A stretch of 64,000 nt of DNA from Amycolatopsis antarctica (GCF_002262875.1 NZ_NKYE01000021.1:1-64000), one strand, 5' to 3'. Positions 51,822-61,500 are shown, numbered from the stretch's first letter. Program-made: numbers and translations. The notes: generated by a model not told the origin, from the sequence alone.

Positions 51822-54221
51822 GTGGCTCGACGGCAGCGTCCCGGTTCGGCACCGGACCCGGTTTCCGCGACGGCCGGAAGGGCACCGCGGCCTCGCGTGC
51901 GCGGCCTGATTCTCACCTGCCTCACCGCGGCACTGCTCGCCTCGCTGATGGTCGCGGCACCGGCCGCGTTCTCCCAGCAGTCGCTGCGCGGCGGGACCTC
52001 GGCCGCCGACGCCGCCGCCTCCTGCTGGGAGGTCAAGCAGAAGACCCCTGCCGCCGCGAACGGCAACTACTGGCTGCAGACACCGAAACTCGTCGCGCCG
52101 GAACAGTTCTACTGCGACATGACCACCGACGGCGGCGGCTGGGTGCTGATCGGCCGCGGCAGGCAGGACTGGCGCCCGGAGTATCAGGGGCAGGGCACCC
52201 CGGCCCAGGTCCGCGACGCGGTGACCGGGCCGGCCGCTTTCGGAGTGCGCACCCTGCCCTCGCCGACGGTCGACGCGCTGCTCGACGGTGGCCGGGTGGA
52301 CGCGCTGGCCGACCCGGTCCGCCTGCGTCGCGCCACGAACACCGGCGGTACCGCCTGGCAGGAGTCGCGCTTCCGCTTCGCCAACCGGGACCGCTGGGCC
52401 TGGTCCTTCGGTGCCGAGCATCGGGTCGGCGCGTTCACCTTCGACGGAGCGGCGGGCAGCGGCGGGCAGACCGTCAGCTTCGGCCTGGACGACGCGCTGC
52501 GTCGCGTCGACACCCGGGACGACCAGGCCGGGCAGGGCTGGGTGCGCGGCTGGTCCTACGGCTCGCAGGTGAAGGGAACGAACAGCGCCGACAGCCATCT
52601 TTACTCGGCCACGAACGGCGCGGGATTCGCTCGTCCGTTCACCCAGATGTTCTTACGCCCCAAGCTGCTCAGCTCCGACATCAGCTACCCGGCCGTGCCG
52701 GACGGCGGTACCGCGAAGCAGCCGCTCTCCCCGCTGCTGCAGAGCGGAGCGGAACCGCAGGAGTGGGGCGTCACCGGCAGGGCCACGGCCAACACCGGTG
52801 AGCTGTACACCGAATCGCAGGACGCCACCCAGGTCGGCAACACGGTCTTCGTCGGCGGCAACTTCAAGTTCGTCCAAAAAGGACAGAACCCGGCGCCGGG
52901 TGACCAGATCCAGCAGAGCTACCTGGCCGGCTTCGACGTGAACACCGGGCAGTGGGTCCCCTCCTTCCGCCCGGTCTTCAACGGCCAGGTGAAGACCCTG
53001 GCACCACTGCCCAACGGGAAACTGATCGCCGGCGGCGAGTTCACCACCGTCAACGGCCAGCCCGCGGTGGGCGTCGTCGCGCTCGACCCGGTCACCGGGG
53101 CCATCGACCCCGACTGGAAGCTCACCGTGGAAAGCAGGCTGACCTGCTGCACGGTGAAGATCCGGACGCTCGACATCGAGGGCGACTGGCTCTACATCGG
53201 CGGCTCGTTCACCCACCTCAAGGGTGGCAAGCAGGCGCAGCCCGCCTTCGCCCGCAACGCGGGCCGGGTGTCGCTGGCCGACGCCACCGCCGACGCGAGC
53301 TGGAACCCCAACTTCAACGGCTCCGTGTTCGACCTCGATCTCGGCTCGGCGGGCGAACGGTTCTACGCCGCCGGGCACATGACCTGGTCGAACAACCAGA
53401 CCACGGACAACGTCGCGATACTCGGCACCGGGGCGGGCGCACCGCTGGTGCCCGGGATGAAGCCGCCGAAGTTCAGCAACGCGACGCACTACCAGCAGGC
53501 GATCGTCGAGGCCGGCGACCGCGTGTGGGTCGGCGGCTCGCAGCACAGCATGTTCAGCTACGCCAAGGACGACTTCACCTCGCTGTCGGGCAACATCACC
53601 AAGGCGGGCGGGGACATCCAGTCCGCCGAGGTCTACGACGGCGTCGTGTACGCGACCTGCCACTGCCGGCACTGGGCGTACTCCGAGTCCTACACCTGGC
53701 CGGAGGTCGGCACGAAGTGGACGCAGGCCGACAAGATCGACCTGGTCGGCGCCTGGGACGTGGCGACCGGGAAGATGCTGCCCGAGTTCACCCCGTGGTT
53801 CAACGCGAACTACGACCAGGGCCCGTGGGGCTCGTTCAAGGACAGCACCGGCAAGGTGTGGTTCATGGGTGACATGCGGCAGGCCCGCCGCACCAACGGC
53901 AGCTTCCAGTGGGTCGGCGGGTTCGCCCGGTTCGCTCCGCGCGACACCGTCGCCCCCAGTACGCCCGGCGCGCTCGGCAGCACCGACGCCGGCAACAACA
54001 CCCGGCGGCTGAGCTGGGGCGGGTCCACCGACGACCGGGGCGGCCTGCGCTACGAGGTGCTCCAGGGCGACCGGGTGGTCTCCACCGGCACCGCGACCTC
54101 GCTCGTCGTTCCCGCACCGACCCAGGCGCAGCGCTACTTCGTCCGCGCCGTGGACACCGCGGGCAACCGTTCCGCCAGCACCCCGGTGCACTCGATGAAT
54201 CCCGCGGCGGCCGCCCGATGA
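51822..54221 (+). CDS. secreted protein with fibrinogen-like, beta-propeller and FN3 domains
   Basis: From the GTG at 51822 (GGGAG seven bases upstream) the product is 799 residues. A signal peptide or anchor (LILTCLTAALLASLMVAAPA) precedes a fibrinogen-like subdomain with SCWEVKQKT, FYCDMTTDGGGWVLIGRGRQ and NSADSHLYSATNG. The middle has delta-60/propeller repeats (TLAPLPNGKLIAGGEFTTVN, LYIGGSFTHLKGG). A C-terminal FN3 domain contains LSWGGSTDDRGGLRYEVLQG. Such proteins bind carbohydrates and appear in actinobacterial exopolysaccharide loci. The stop overlaps the GT2 gene start by 4 bases. Confidence 0.75.
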   Translation: MARRQRPGSAPDPVSATAGRAPRPRVRGLILTCLTAALLASLMVAAPAAFSQQSLRGGTSAADAAASCWEVKQKTPAAANGNYWLQTPKLVAPEQFYCDMTTDGGGWVLIGRGRQDWRPEYQGQGTPAQVRDAVTGPAAFGVRTLPSPTVDALLDGGRVDALADPVRLRRATNTGGTAWQESRFRFANRDRWAWSFGAEHRVGAFTFDGAAGSGGQTVSFGLDDALRRVDTRDDQAGQGWVRGWSYGSQVKGTNSADSHLYSATNGAGFARPFTQMFLRPKLLSSDISYPAVPDGGTAKQPLSPLLQSGAEPQEWGVTGRATANTGELYTESQDATQVGNTVFVGGNFKFVQKGQNPAPGDQIQQSYLAGFDVNTGQWVPSFRPVFNGQVKTLAPLPNGKLIAGGEFTTVNGQPAVGVVALDPVTGAIDPDWKLTVESRLTCCTVKIRTLDIEGDWLYIGGSFTHLKGGKQAQPAFARNAGRVSLADATADASWNPNFNGSVFDLDLGSAGERFYAAGHMTWSNNQTTDNVAILGTGAGAPLVPGMKPPKFSNATHYQQAIVEAGDRVWVGGSQHSMFSYAKDDFTSLSGNITKAGGDIQSAEVYDGVVYATCHCRHWAYSESYTWPEVGTKWTQADKIDLVGAWDVATGKMLPEFTPWFNANYDQGPWGSFKDSTGKVWFMGDMRQARRTNGSFQWVGGFARFAPRDTVAPSTPGALGSTDAGNNTRRLSWGGSTDDRGGLRYEVLQGDRVVSTGTATSLVVPAPTQAQRYFVRAVDTAGNRSASTPVHSMNPAAAAR

Positions 54222-55171
54222 GCGGGCCGGGCAGCGCGACCGCCACCTGGGCGCTCGCCGACTGGCCCGGCGTCAGCGTCGTCATCCCGACCCGGGACCG
54301 GCCCGAACTGCTGGCGCGGGCGGTCCGCGGTGTGCTGGAACAGGAGTACCCGGGCGACATCGAGTGCATCGTCGTGTTCGACCGGTCGGAGCCGCAGGAC
54401 GTGCCGGTGCCGGTCACCGGTCCACATCGGACACTGCGCGTCACCGGCAACGAGCGGACCCCCGGGCTGGCCGGCGCGCGCAACACCGGCATCCTGCTGG
54501 CCGCACACGAGGTCGTCGGGCACTGCGACGACGACGACGTCTGGCTGGCGGGCAAGCTGACCCGCCAGCTCGAACTGTGGCGGCGTTCGGCGGACGCCCC
54601 GGTCGTCGCCACCGGCGTGACGATCCACAGCGAGACCGGCGAGCACCGCAGGCCCGCACCGGAACGGGCCAGCTTCGCCGAGTTCCTCGAATCCCGGATC
54701 ATGGAGATCCACTCCTCGACGCTGCTGGTGCGCAAGGCGGACCTGCTCGGCCGGATCGGCCTGCTCGACGAGGAACTGCCGAACTCGTTCGGCGAGGACT
54801 ACGACTGGCTGCTGCGCGCGGCCCGGCACGGCGACGTCGTCAGCGTCCCGGAACCGCTGATCGCGGTGAACTGGAGCAGGCCGTCCTTCTACATGAGCAA
54901 GTGGAAGGCGATGGCCGACGGGCTGACCTACATCCTGCGCAAGTTCCCCGAGTTCGCTGGCACCCGCACCGGACGCGCCCGGCTGGAGGGGCAAATCGCG
55001 TTCGCGCACGCCGCGCGCGGTGCGCGGGGGCAGGCGGTGCGCTGGGCGGTACGCACCCTGCGGCACGATCCACGACAGCTCAGAGCGTTCGGTGCGCTGG
55101 CCGTCGCCGCACGGCTGACCAGCGCGGACGGCCTGGTCCGGCGAGTGCAGGCGCGCGGCCGAGGTCTGTAG
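54218..55171 (+). CDS. GT2-family glycosyltransferase
   Basis: The product is 317 residues; the ATG at 54218 overlaps the preceding stop. GT-A motifs are VSVVIPTRDRPELLARAVRG, ARNTGILLAAHEVVGHCDDDD (the DxD-type DDDD) and GRIGLLDEELPNSFGEDYDW (the ED site of the acceptor). The sugar transferred is not predictable. It extends the repeating unit of the exopolysaccharide. Confidence 0.85.
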   Translation: MSGPGSATATWALADWPGVSVVIPTRDRPELLARAVRGVLEQEYPGDIECIVVFDRSEPQDVPVPVTGPHRTLRVTGNERTPGLAGARNTGILLAAHEVVGHCDDDDVWLAGKLTRQLELWRRSADAPVVATGVTIHSETGEHRRPAPERASFAEFLESRIMEIHSSTLLVRKADLLGRIGLLDEELPNSFGEDYDWLLRAARHGDVVSVPEPLIAVNWSRPSFYMSKWKAMADGLTYILRKFPEFAGTRTGRARLEGQIAFAHAARGARGQAVRWAVRTLRHDPRQLRAFGALAVAARLTSADGLVRRVQARGRGL

Positions 55172-56455
55172 ATGTCGCTGCTGCAGCAGTCCCCGGCCGT
55201 TCCGGCACCACCGCCCGTCACCCGGCGGCCGCTGCCCTCGTGGCCGATCGACGTGCTGCTGTGGGGTTTTCCGGTCTACTGGCTGCTGGGGCTCACCCCG
55301 TTCATGGTCATCCTGATGGCCGCGGTGATGGGTGTGCTGCTGGTCGTCCGCCGGGGACTGACCATCGTGCCGGGGATCGCGCCGTGGCTGGCGTTCGTGA
55401 CCTGGGCGGTGCCGTGCGCGCTGATGCTGGACTCTGGTCTGCGGCTGGTCGGTTACGCCCAGCGGACGTCGAACTACCTGGCCATCGCGGTGATCCTGCT
55501 CTACGTGGTGAACGCCCGCGAGCACCTGACCACTCGCCGGATCATCGGCGGGCTGACCCTGCTCTGGGTCACCGTCATCGCGGGCGGCTACGCCGGGATG
55601 CTGTTTCCCACCGGGCGGCTGACCACTCCGGTCGGCCTGCTGCTGCCGGAGTCGATCACCGGCAACGAGTACGTCCGCGATCTCGTCTTCCCGCCGCTGG
55701 CCGAGGTGCAGAAGCCGTGGGGCGCGACCGAGGCCTACATCCGACCGTCCGCGCCGTTCCCCTACACCAACGGCTGGGGCAGCGCGATGGCCCTGCTGAC
55801 CCCGGTGGCGCTGGCCCAGATCCTGCTCGCCCGCTCGACGATGCTGCGCGTCTTCCTGGTGCTCTGCCTCGCCGCCGCGGTGGCCCCGGCCGTGGCGACG
55901 CTCAACCGCGGCCTGCTGCTCGGTGTCGCGCTGAGCGTCGGCTACGTGGCCGTGCGGCTGGCGCTGCGCGGCCGGGTGGCCCCGTTCCTGGCGCTGGTTG
56001 CCGCGATGGGCGCGGCGGGAGCGGCGGCGCTGTCCGGTGGGCTGCTGGAGCGGCTGAGCGAACGCGCCGACTACGGCAGCACCGACGACCGCGGCACGCT
56101 CTACCAGGAGACCTTCGACCGCACCCTGAACTCCCCGCTGCTCGGCTACGGGGCACCGCGTCCGTCGGAACTGCTCGACATCTCCGTCGGCACCCAGGGC
56201 CAGTTCTGGATGGTGATGTTCTCCTTCGGCTTCGTCGGGCTCGGCCTGTTCGTCTGGTTCCTCGCCGGAGCCGTGCTGCGTACCTGGCGGGCACCCGCCA
56301 CCTGGCGGCTGTGGCTGCACTCCTCATTGCTCACCGCGTGCACGTTGATCTTCTTCTACGGCCTGGACACCATGCAGTTGCTGACGGTGGCGCTGCTGGC
56401 CGCCGTGCTGCTGCGCGACCCGGCGGCGACCCGTCCGCGCCGGGTGCCCGCGTGA
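55172..56455 (+). CDS. O-antigen ligase/Wzy-like polysaccharide polymerase
   Basis: The product is 427 residues with about ten membrane segments. The family signature is the large periplasmic loop between helices, with NRGLLLGVALSVGYVAVRL and the conserved GRGTLYQETF-like segment DDRGTLYQETFDRTLNSPLL followed by GYGAPRP. Such proteins polymerise or ligate repeating units on the outer face of the membrane. It starts the base after the GT2 stop. Confidence 0.75.
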   Translation: MSLLQQSPAVPAPPPVTRRPLPSWPIDVLLWGFPVYWLLGLTPFMVILMAAVMGVLLVVRRGLTIVPGIAPWLAFVTWAVPCALMLDSGLRLVGYAQRTSNYLAIAVILLYVVNAREHLTTRRIIGGLTLLWVTVIAGGYAGMLFPTGRLTTPVGLLLPESITGNEYVRDLVFPPLAEVQKPWGATEAYIRPSAPFPYTNGWGSAMALLTPVALAQILLARSTMLRVFLVLCLAAAVAPAVATLNRGLLLGVALSVGYVAVRLALRGRVAPFLALVAAMGAAGAAALSGGLLERLSERADYGSTDDRGTLYQETFDRTLNSPLLGYGAPRPSELLDISVGTQGQFWMVMFSFGFVGLGLFVWFLAGAVLRTWRAPATWRLWLHSSLLTACTLIFFYGLDTMQLLTVALLAAVLLRDPAATRPRRVPA

Positions 56456-57981
56456 GCGGCGGCGGCAGGCTGGCGAAGGCCGGGCTGGTGAGCCTGCTCG
56501 GCGGTGGCACCGGGGCGATTCTCGGGCTGGTGCTGGCGGTGGTGGTCGGGCGCGGGCTCGGCGACACCGGCACCGGGTACTTCTTCCAGCTCGTCGCGCT
56601 GTTCATGATCCTCGCCAACGTGCTGGAGCTGGGCGCGGACACCGGGCTGGTCCGGGAGCTGTCCCGGCAGGTCTCCCTCGGCAGGCACGCCGATCTGCGG
56701 CGGACGGTGCTCGTGGCGCTCGGGCCGGTGGTGCTGCTCGGGGCGGTGGTGCTCGCCGTGGTGTGGCCGGCCGCGCCCTGGCTCGCCGGGCTGCTCACCG
56801 ACCCGGCCGGGCAGCCGGTGCTGACCGGGCTGATCCGGCAGACGGCGCCGCTGGTGCTGCTCGCCTCGCTGGTCGCCGTGCTGCTCGGCGGGACACGTGG
56901 GCTGGGCGGGGTGCTGCCGTTCACCGGGGTGCACAACATCGGTCTGCCGGTGGCGCGGGTGGCGGGCGTGCTGGTCGTGCTGGGCGCCGGTTTCGGTCTG
57001 GTGGCGGCGGTGCACGCCTGGGCGTGGCCGTTCGCCGTGGCGGCCGTGGTCGCCGGGGTGATCCTGCTGCGCCAGCTCCGGCGTACGGCGGTTCCGGGTG
57101 CCGGGCAGGCCGCGCCGACCCCGACCCCGGCGCTGGCCCGCGAGTTCTGGTCGTTCTCGGCACCGCGCGGGGTGGCCGCCGCGCTGGAGATCGCGCTGGT
57201 GTGGGTCGACGTGCTGATCGTCGGCGCGATCCTGGGGCCGACAGCGGCCGGGGTGTACGCCGTCGTCTCCCGTTGCGCGCAGTCCGGGCTGCTGGTGGAG
57301 AACGCGATGCGGATGGCGGTGTCGCCGCGGATCAGCGCCGCCATGGCCACCGGCGATCTCGCCCAGGCGCGATCGCTGCACCTGATGACGACGCGGGCGA
57401 TGATCCTGCTCGCCTGGCCGTTCTACCTGACGATGGCCCTGTTCGCGCCGCTGGTGCTGACGCTGTTCGGTGGCGGTTTCGGCGAGGGCACCGGGTCGCT
57501 GGTGGTGCTGTGCGTGGCGATGTTCGTCTGGACCGGCGCCGGCATGGTCCAGACCATTCTGCTGATGGGTGGCCAGAGTAGCTGGCAGATGAAGAACAAG
57601 GCCGCCGCGCTGGTCACCAACGTGGCGGGCAACCTGCTTCTCGTGCCGCTGTTCGGGATCGCGGGCGCGGCGCTCGCCTGGGCGCTGACGATCGCCGTCG
57701 ACGTCGGGCTCGCCACCTGGCAGGTACACCGGGTGCTGACCGTGCGGATCCCGGTGCGCGAACTGCTGCTGCCCGTCGTGCTGGTGGCCGTCGCCGTCGG
57801 GCTGCCGGGTCTGCTGCTGCGCTGGACGCTCGGCGCAGGCGTCCCGGCGCTGGTCCTGCACCTGCTGCTGGCCGCGCTGCTGCTGACGGGCTGCTGCCTG
57901 CGTTACCGCGAGGCGCTCGGCATTGGCTCCGTCGCCGGTCTGCTCCGCCGTCGCGCACCGGCCCGGCCGAACGCTTCGTGA
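56452..57981 (+). CDS. Wzx/MurJ-like polysaccharide flippase
   Basis: The product is 509 residues from the GTG at 56452, which overlaps the preceding stop (GTGA). Fourteen membrane helices are predicted, with MATE/MVF features: GLGDTGTGYFFQLVALFMIL, FSAPRGVAAALEIALVWVDV, YAVVSRCAQSGLLVENAMRM and NKAAALVTNVAGNLLLVPLF. It moves the lipid-linked repeat unit across the membrane before polymerisation by the neighbouring Wzy-like protein. Confidence 0.82.
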   Translation: MSGGGRLAKAGLVSLLGGGTGAILGLVLAVVVGRGLGDTGTGYFFQLVALFMILANVLELGADTGLVRELSRQVSLGRHADLRRTVLVALGPVVLLGAVVLAVVWPAAPWLAGLLTDPAGQPVLTGLIRQTAPLVLLASLVAVLLGGTRGLGGVLPFTGVHNIGLPVARVAGVLVVLGAGFGLVAAVHAWAWPFAVAAVVAGVILLRQLRRTAVPGAGQAAPTPTPALAREFWSFSAPRGVAAALEIALVWVDVLIVGAILGPTAAGVYAVVSRCAQSGLLVENAMRMAVSPRISAAMATGDLAQARSLHLMTTRAMILLAWPFYLTMALFAPLVLTLFGGGFGEGTGSLVVLCVAMFVWTGAGMVQTILLMGGQSSWQMKNKAAALVTNVAGNLLLVPLFGIAGAALAWALTIAVDVGLATWQVHRVLTVRIPVRELLLPVVLVAVAVGLPGLLLRWTLGAGVPALVLHLLLAALLLTGCCLRYREALGIGSVAGLLRRRAPARPNAS

Positions 57982-58008
57982 CCGGTGGGCAGCGGCGGGA
58001 ACCGGTCA
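57979..58008. terminator. bidirectional terminator containing both stop codons
   Basis: TGACCGGT (57979-57986) pairs with ACCGGTCA (58001-58008) across a 14-base loop. The TGA of the flippase gene and the stop of the leftward beta-helix gene lie within the two arms. Confidence 0.6.
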
Positions 58009-59091
58009 GCGGCGGTTGACCAGTCCGCGGACGTTGTCCCAGCCGGAGTGGCCGGAAAGCCGCCCCTCGTCGAGCATCGTGGCGGGGACGTTGAAGCCGA
58101 ACCGCTGCTGCGGCGGCCTGCCCTTCGGCCCGCGGTCGAACGACTGGCACCCGGTGATCGACGTACGGTCGCCGTCGGCGACGTAGAAGCCGTCCGCCTC
58201 GTCGGGCCTGCCACCGACGTCCCACATGCCCGCCGTGTCGGCGCTGCAACCGTTGAACAGGTTCATGTCCCACTCGATGTTGAACCCGTGGCTCCGGGTG
58301 TCCTGCGCCTCGCAGCCGAGGAACTTGTTCCGGGTGCCAAGGACGTGGAAGCCGTAGTCGCGGCAGTACCAGGCCTTGCACGCCTGCAGGAAGTGGTTCG
58401 CGCCGCGCACCAGGAAACCGGCGCTGGACCCGGTGGCGGTCGTGGTGGTCGCCTCGCAGGCGATCCACCAGCAGTCCGAGGGCGCGGACTCGGAGGACTC
58501 GCCGATCCGGAACCCGTACCGCCCCGCCTGCCGCACCCGCACCCTGGACGTGACCACCGAGCGGTTGTCGGTGCCGCGGTAGACGACGCCGTCCTCGGCG
58601 GGCCCCCAGATCCACAGGTTGTCCAGCCGGCAGGCGGCGTCGTTGTCGCCTTTCCAGTTGCCCTCCCGGCCGACGATGTGCACGTCCACGGCCGTCGCCG
58701 CACCCGGCGAGCAGTCGATCGCCAGATCCGCCACCTGCACCCCGTACGCCGGGCCGCCCTCACCGATGGCGAGCACGGTGCCCACCCCCTCGGCGGGCAC
58801 CAGCCGGGTGAGCTGGCCGATGCCGCGCACCTGGCAGCCGTGCGGCAGCACCAGCGTCTCGTCGACGGGATAGTCGCCCTCGCCCAGCGCGATCGCCCGC
58901 GCACCACCGGCGACGGCGTCGGCGATGGAGTCGCCGGGCGCGACGTGGCGCCACGGCCCGGTCTCGGTGTCCCCGCCGGTCGCCGCGTGCACGGCCGGGC
59001 CCGCGAACAGGCCCGCCGTCGCTCCGGCCGCGGTGAACGTCGCCCCGCGCAGCACCGCCCGCCTGCGGTGCGCGCGTTCCTCGCCGGTCAT
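58006..59091 (-). CDS. Tat-exported right-handed beta-helix protein
   Basis: The product is 361 residues. A twin-arginine signal (RRRAVLRGATFTAAGATAGL) is followed by repeats typical of parallel beta-helix (pectate-lyase-like) proteins: GYPVDETLVLPHGCQVRGIG-type turns, LDNLWIWGPAEDGVVYRG, RYGFRIGESSESAPSDCWWI, FLQACKAWYCRDYGFHVLGT. Such proteins often cut or modify polysaccharides, so it may trim the locus product. No catalytic residues can be assigned by eye. Confidence 0.75.
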   Translation of the reverse strand: MTGEERAHRRRAVLRGATFTAAGATAGLFAGPAVHAATGGDTETGPWRHVAPGDSIADAVAGGARAIALGEGDYPVDETLVLPHGCQVRGIGQLTRLVPAEGVGTVLAIGEGGPAYGVQVADLAIDCSPGAATAVDVHIVGREGNWKGDNDAACRLDNLWIWGPAEDGVVYRGTDNRSVVTSRVRVRQAGRYGFRIGESSESAPSDCWWIACEATTTTATGSSAGFLVRGANHFLQACKAWYCRDYGFHVLGTRNKFLGCEAQDTRSHGFNIEWDMNLFNGCSADTAGMWDVGGRPDEADGFYVADGDRTSITGCQSFDRGPKGRPPQQRFGFNVPATMLDEGRLSGHSGWDNVRGLVNRR

Positions 59092-59864
59092 GCCCGCACC
59101 ATCGTCCGCAGCTCGCCGTACCGCCGGAGCAGGCTCAGCACCAGCAGCAGGGTGTTGCCGGCGAACAGCAGCGCGTAGAGGGTCAGGAAGACGGGCAGGC
59201 TGCCCCAGGCGAAGAAGATCAGGCAGAGCACGCCGAAGTCACCGGGCAGCGCGATCAGGGACCGCGCGGCCGATTCACCGGTCGCCGGGCCGTCCGCCCC
59301 GCCGGGCGCGGCGTAGCGGCGCATCTGCTCGGCCAGGATCAGCGCGAAGAACCGCACCGTGGACACCAGCAGGAAACCCAGCGGCAGCAGCAACAACGCC
59401 GCCGGGGCGTCCTCGTGGAAGCGGTAGAGGCCGATCAGCACGCCGAGGTGGACGGCAGGCATCCGGGCCGCGTCGACGACGTGGTCCAGCCACTCGCCGC
59501 TCAGGCTGCCGCCGCCGCGCAGCCGGGCGAGCTGGCCGTCCGCGGAGTCCAGGACGTAGCCGAGCACGAGCCCGGTACCGGCGAGCAACCCGCACCACCA
59601 CACCGGCGGCAGCAGCACCAGCGCGAGGATCGACGCCAGCGACACCAGCCCGCTGAGCACCGTCACCTGGTTCGCCGTGCCGCCGAGGACGAACGCCGCC
59701 GCGGCGGCCCGCCTGCCGAGCGGACGGTTCACGTAGCGGGTGTACGCGGGCACGCCCGCCCCCGCCTTCTGCGCCCCGCCGAGATCGCGCATCGCACGGG
59801 CGAAGCGGCTCCCGGTCCCGGCCGCCGTCATCGGACCACCGGCGTCCGGTGTGGATGACCCCAT
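59088..59864 (-). CDS. CDP-alcohol phosphotransferase
   Basis: The product is 258 residues from the ATG ending at 59864, with GGGAGGGAGAG upstream. The signature D-x2-D-G-x2-A-R-x8-G-x3-D-x3-D is present (DSADGQLARLRGGGSLSGEW followed by LDHVVD). About five membrane segments follow. It transfers an alcohol phosphate from a CDP-alcohol. In this setting the product may be a phosphodiester decoration of the glycan. It overlaps the beta-helix gene by 4 bases, so both are co-expressed. Confidence 0.85.
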   Translation of the reverse strand: MGSSTPDAGGPMTAAGTGSRFARAMRDLGGAQKAGAGVPAYTRYVNRPLGRRAAAAAFVLGGTANQVTVLSGLVSLASILALVLLPPVWWCGLLAGTGLVLGYVLDSADGQLARLRGGGSLSGEWLDHVVDAARMPAVHLGVLIGLYRFHEDAPAALLLLPLGFLLVSTVRFFALILAEQMRRYAAPGGADGPATGESAARSLIALPGDFGVLCLIFFAWGSLPVFLTLYALLFAGNTLLLVLSLLRRYGELRTMVRA

Positions 59865-59969
59865 CGAAGCGCTCTCCCTCCCGGCCGGTCACCCCGGCCG
59901 GCTCCGTCCCGGGTGAATCCGGCATCCGCCATGTTCGCAGTGGCACCAAGTGCCCCATGCGTGCCCCGA

Positions 59970-61490
59970 ATGGTTGACAATATCCTGGTGACCATCCACC
60001 AGGAGCCAGATCCTCCGGGCGTTCCCGCCGTGTCCAGCCCCTCGGTGCGCCTGGCCGACATCGGCGGCCAGCTCCGCAGGCGCTGGCGCCTCATCGCACT
60101 GACCGCGGTCGGGTTCGCCCTGATCGCGCTGGTCTTCTCGCTGGTGCGGCCGACGGTGTACTCCTCGACGGCGGTGGTCACCGTCAACCCGGTCTCGGCC
60201 AACCCGCAACGCACGTCCGGCGCCAAGGACGAGGTCAACATGACCACGGAGCGTGCGGTGATCCAGTCCACCGAGGTGATCGAGCGGGCCCGGTCGATCA
60301 CCGGTGACGGCGGGGACACGCAGGACCTGATCGACCGGCTCACGGTCACCTCCCCGGCCGACTCGCAGGTGCTGGAGATCAGTGCCACCGGCGACGACCC
60401 GGACGCCTCGGCGGCACTGGCCAACGCCGTCGCCCGCGCGTACCTGGACATGCGCACGGAGACGGCGGCGACGGCGGCCGACCGGATCAAGCAGAACGTG
60501 GCCGCCCGCATCGACGAGCTGACCGCCGAGCTGACCACGGCACCCACCGGCCCCGGAGCCGACGGCCTGCGCGCCGAGATCGACTCGCTGCGCACCCAGC
60601 AGAGCGATCTCGGGCTGGTGGCCGTCGAACCGGGCCGGATCATCACCACGGCGGCCCCCGGTGAGGCGCCCTCGCTCGGGCCGCTGGTGTTCACCGGGGG
60701 CGGCGCGGTCGGCGGGCTGCTGGTCGGCGTGGCCGTGGCGCTGGTCCGCGAGCGGGTGGACGGCCGGGTACGCGATCGGTCCCGGCTGCAGAACGCACTG
60801 TCGGTGCCGGTGCTGGAGGCCGCCGACGCGCAGTCGGACCTGGACTTCCTGGACCGCGTCGCGCTGCGGATCGGCGGCAGGGGCGGCGCCGTGGTCACCG
60901 TCGCCCTGCTCGGCACCGACCAGAACAGCATCCAGACGCTCGGCGCGGCGTTGAGCACCCACCTGCGCGGATTCGATCCACGCAGCCGTTCGGTGATCTG
61001 GGCCGGCGGCAACCGGCCCGAGGACGGCGAGCAGTACCTCGGCGCGCTGCTGAACCCGCGCACCTGGGAGGGAAAGGCCAGCACCGTGCTGGTCAGCCCT
61101 CGTGCCGACGTCAGCGTGGCCCGCACGGCGATGCTCGGCCGGGAGGCGGGCAAGGTGATCGTCGCGACCTCACCCGAGGCCGAGGTGGCCGCGGTGACCC
61201 GGCTGATCGGCGAGCTGCGGGTGGTGGGCGCCGAGGTCGACCTGGTGGTGATCGTCCCCTCGTACTGGATCAGCCCGGCCCGCAACCCTTCCCAGCCGCC
61301 GTCCCAGTCGCCGATGCCCCCGCCCGCTCCGCACCAGCAGCAGGCCGCGCCCGGCGCGCACCCGCTCGGTCCGGGGCAGGCGACCGTCGACATCGACGTG
61401 AACCGGTTGCGGGAACAGGCTTCGCGTTCCGGTGGACCCTCCGGCCAGTCGCCGCCCGTGCAGGGGTACCGGCCGCCCGGGTTCGACTGA
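59970..61490 (+). CDS. Wzz/CapA-like chain-length regulator
   Basis: The product is 506 residues from the ATG at 59970; GTG at 59988 is an alternative. A membrane helix near the N-terminus (RWRLIALTAVGFALIALVFS) starts the Wzz domain; the periplasmic loop contains VVTVNPVSANPQR, NMTTERAVIQSTEVIERA and a coiled coil (AARIDELTAELTTAP). A second helix (LVFTGGGAVGGLLVGVAVAL) is followed by a C-terminal cytoplasmic domain without a Walker A motif. A Pro/Gln-rich tail ends it. The kinase half (BY-kinase) is thus inactive or absent. Confidence 0.75.
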   Translation: MVDNILVTIHQEPDPPGVPAVSSPSVRLADIGGQLRRRWRLIALTAVGFALIALVFSLVRPTVYSSTAVVTVNPVSANPQRTSGAKDEVNMTTERAVIQSTEVIERARSITGDGGDTQDLIDRLTVTSPADSQVLEISATGDDPDASAALANAVARAYLDMRTETAATAADRIKQNVAARIDELTAELTTAPTGPGADGLRAEIDSLRTQQSDLGLVAVEPGRIITTAAPGEAPSLGPLVFTGGGAVGGLLVGVAVALVRERVDGRVRDRSRLQNALSVPVLEAADAQSDLDFLDRVALRIGGRGGAVVTVALLGTDQNSIQTLGAALSTHLRGFDPRSRSVIWAGGNRPEDGEQYLGALLNPRTWEGKASTVLVSPRADVSVARTAMLGREAGKVIVATSPEAEVAAVTRLIGELRVVGAEVDLVVIVPSYWISPARNPSQPPSQSPMPPPAPHQQQAAPGAHPLGPGQATVDIDVNRLREQASRSGGPSGQSPPVQGYRPPGFD

Positions 61491-61500
61491 CCGGCGGTGC

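Noticed and set aside
54134..56320. A 728-codon open frame on the minus strand through the glycan genes
   Set aside because: Antisense of the GT2 and Wzy-like genes, which show clear motifs and coupled starts. High GC makes such shadows long.
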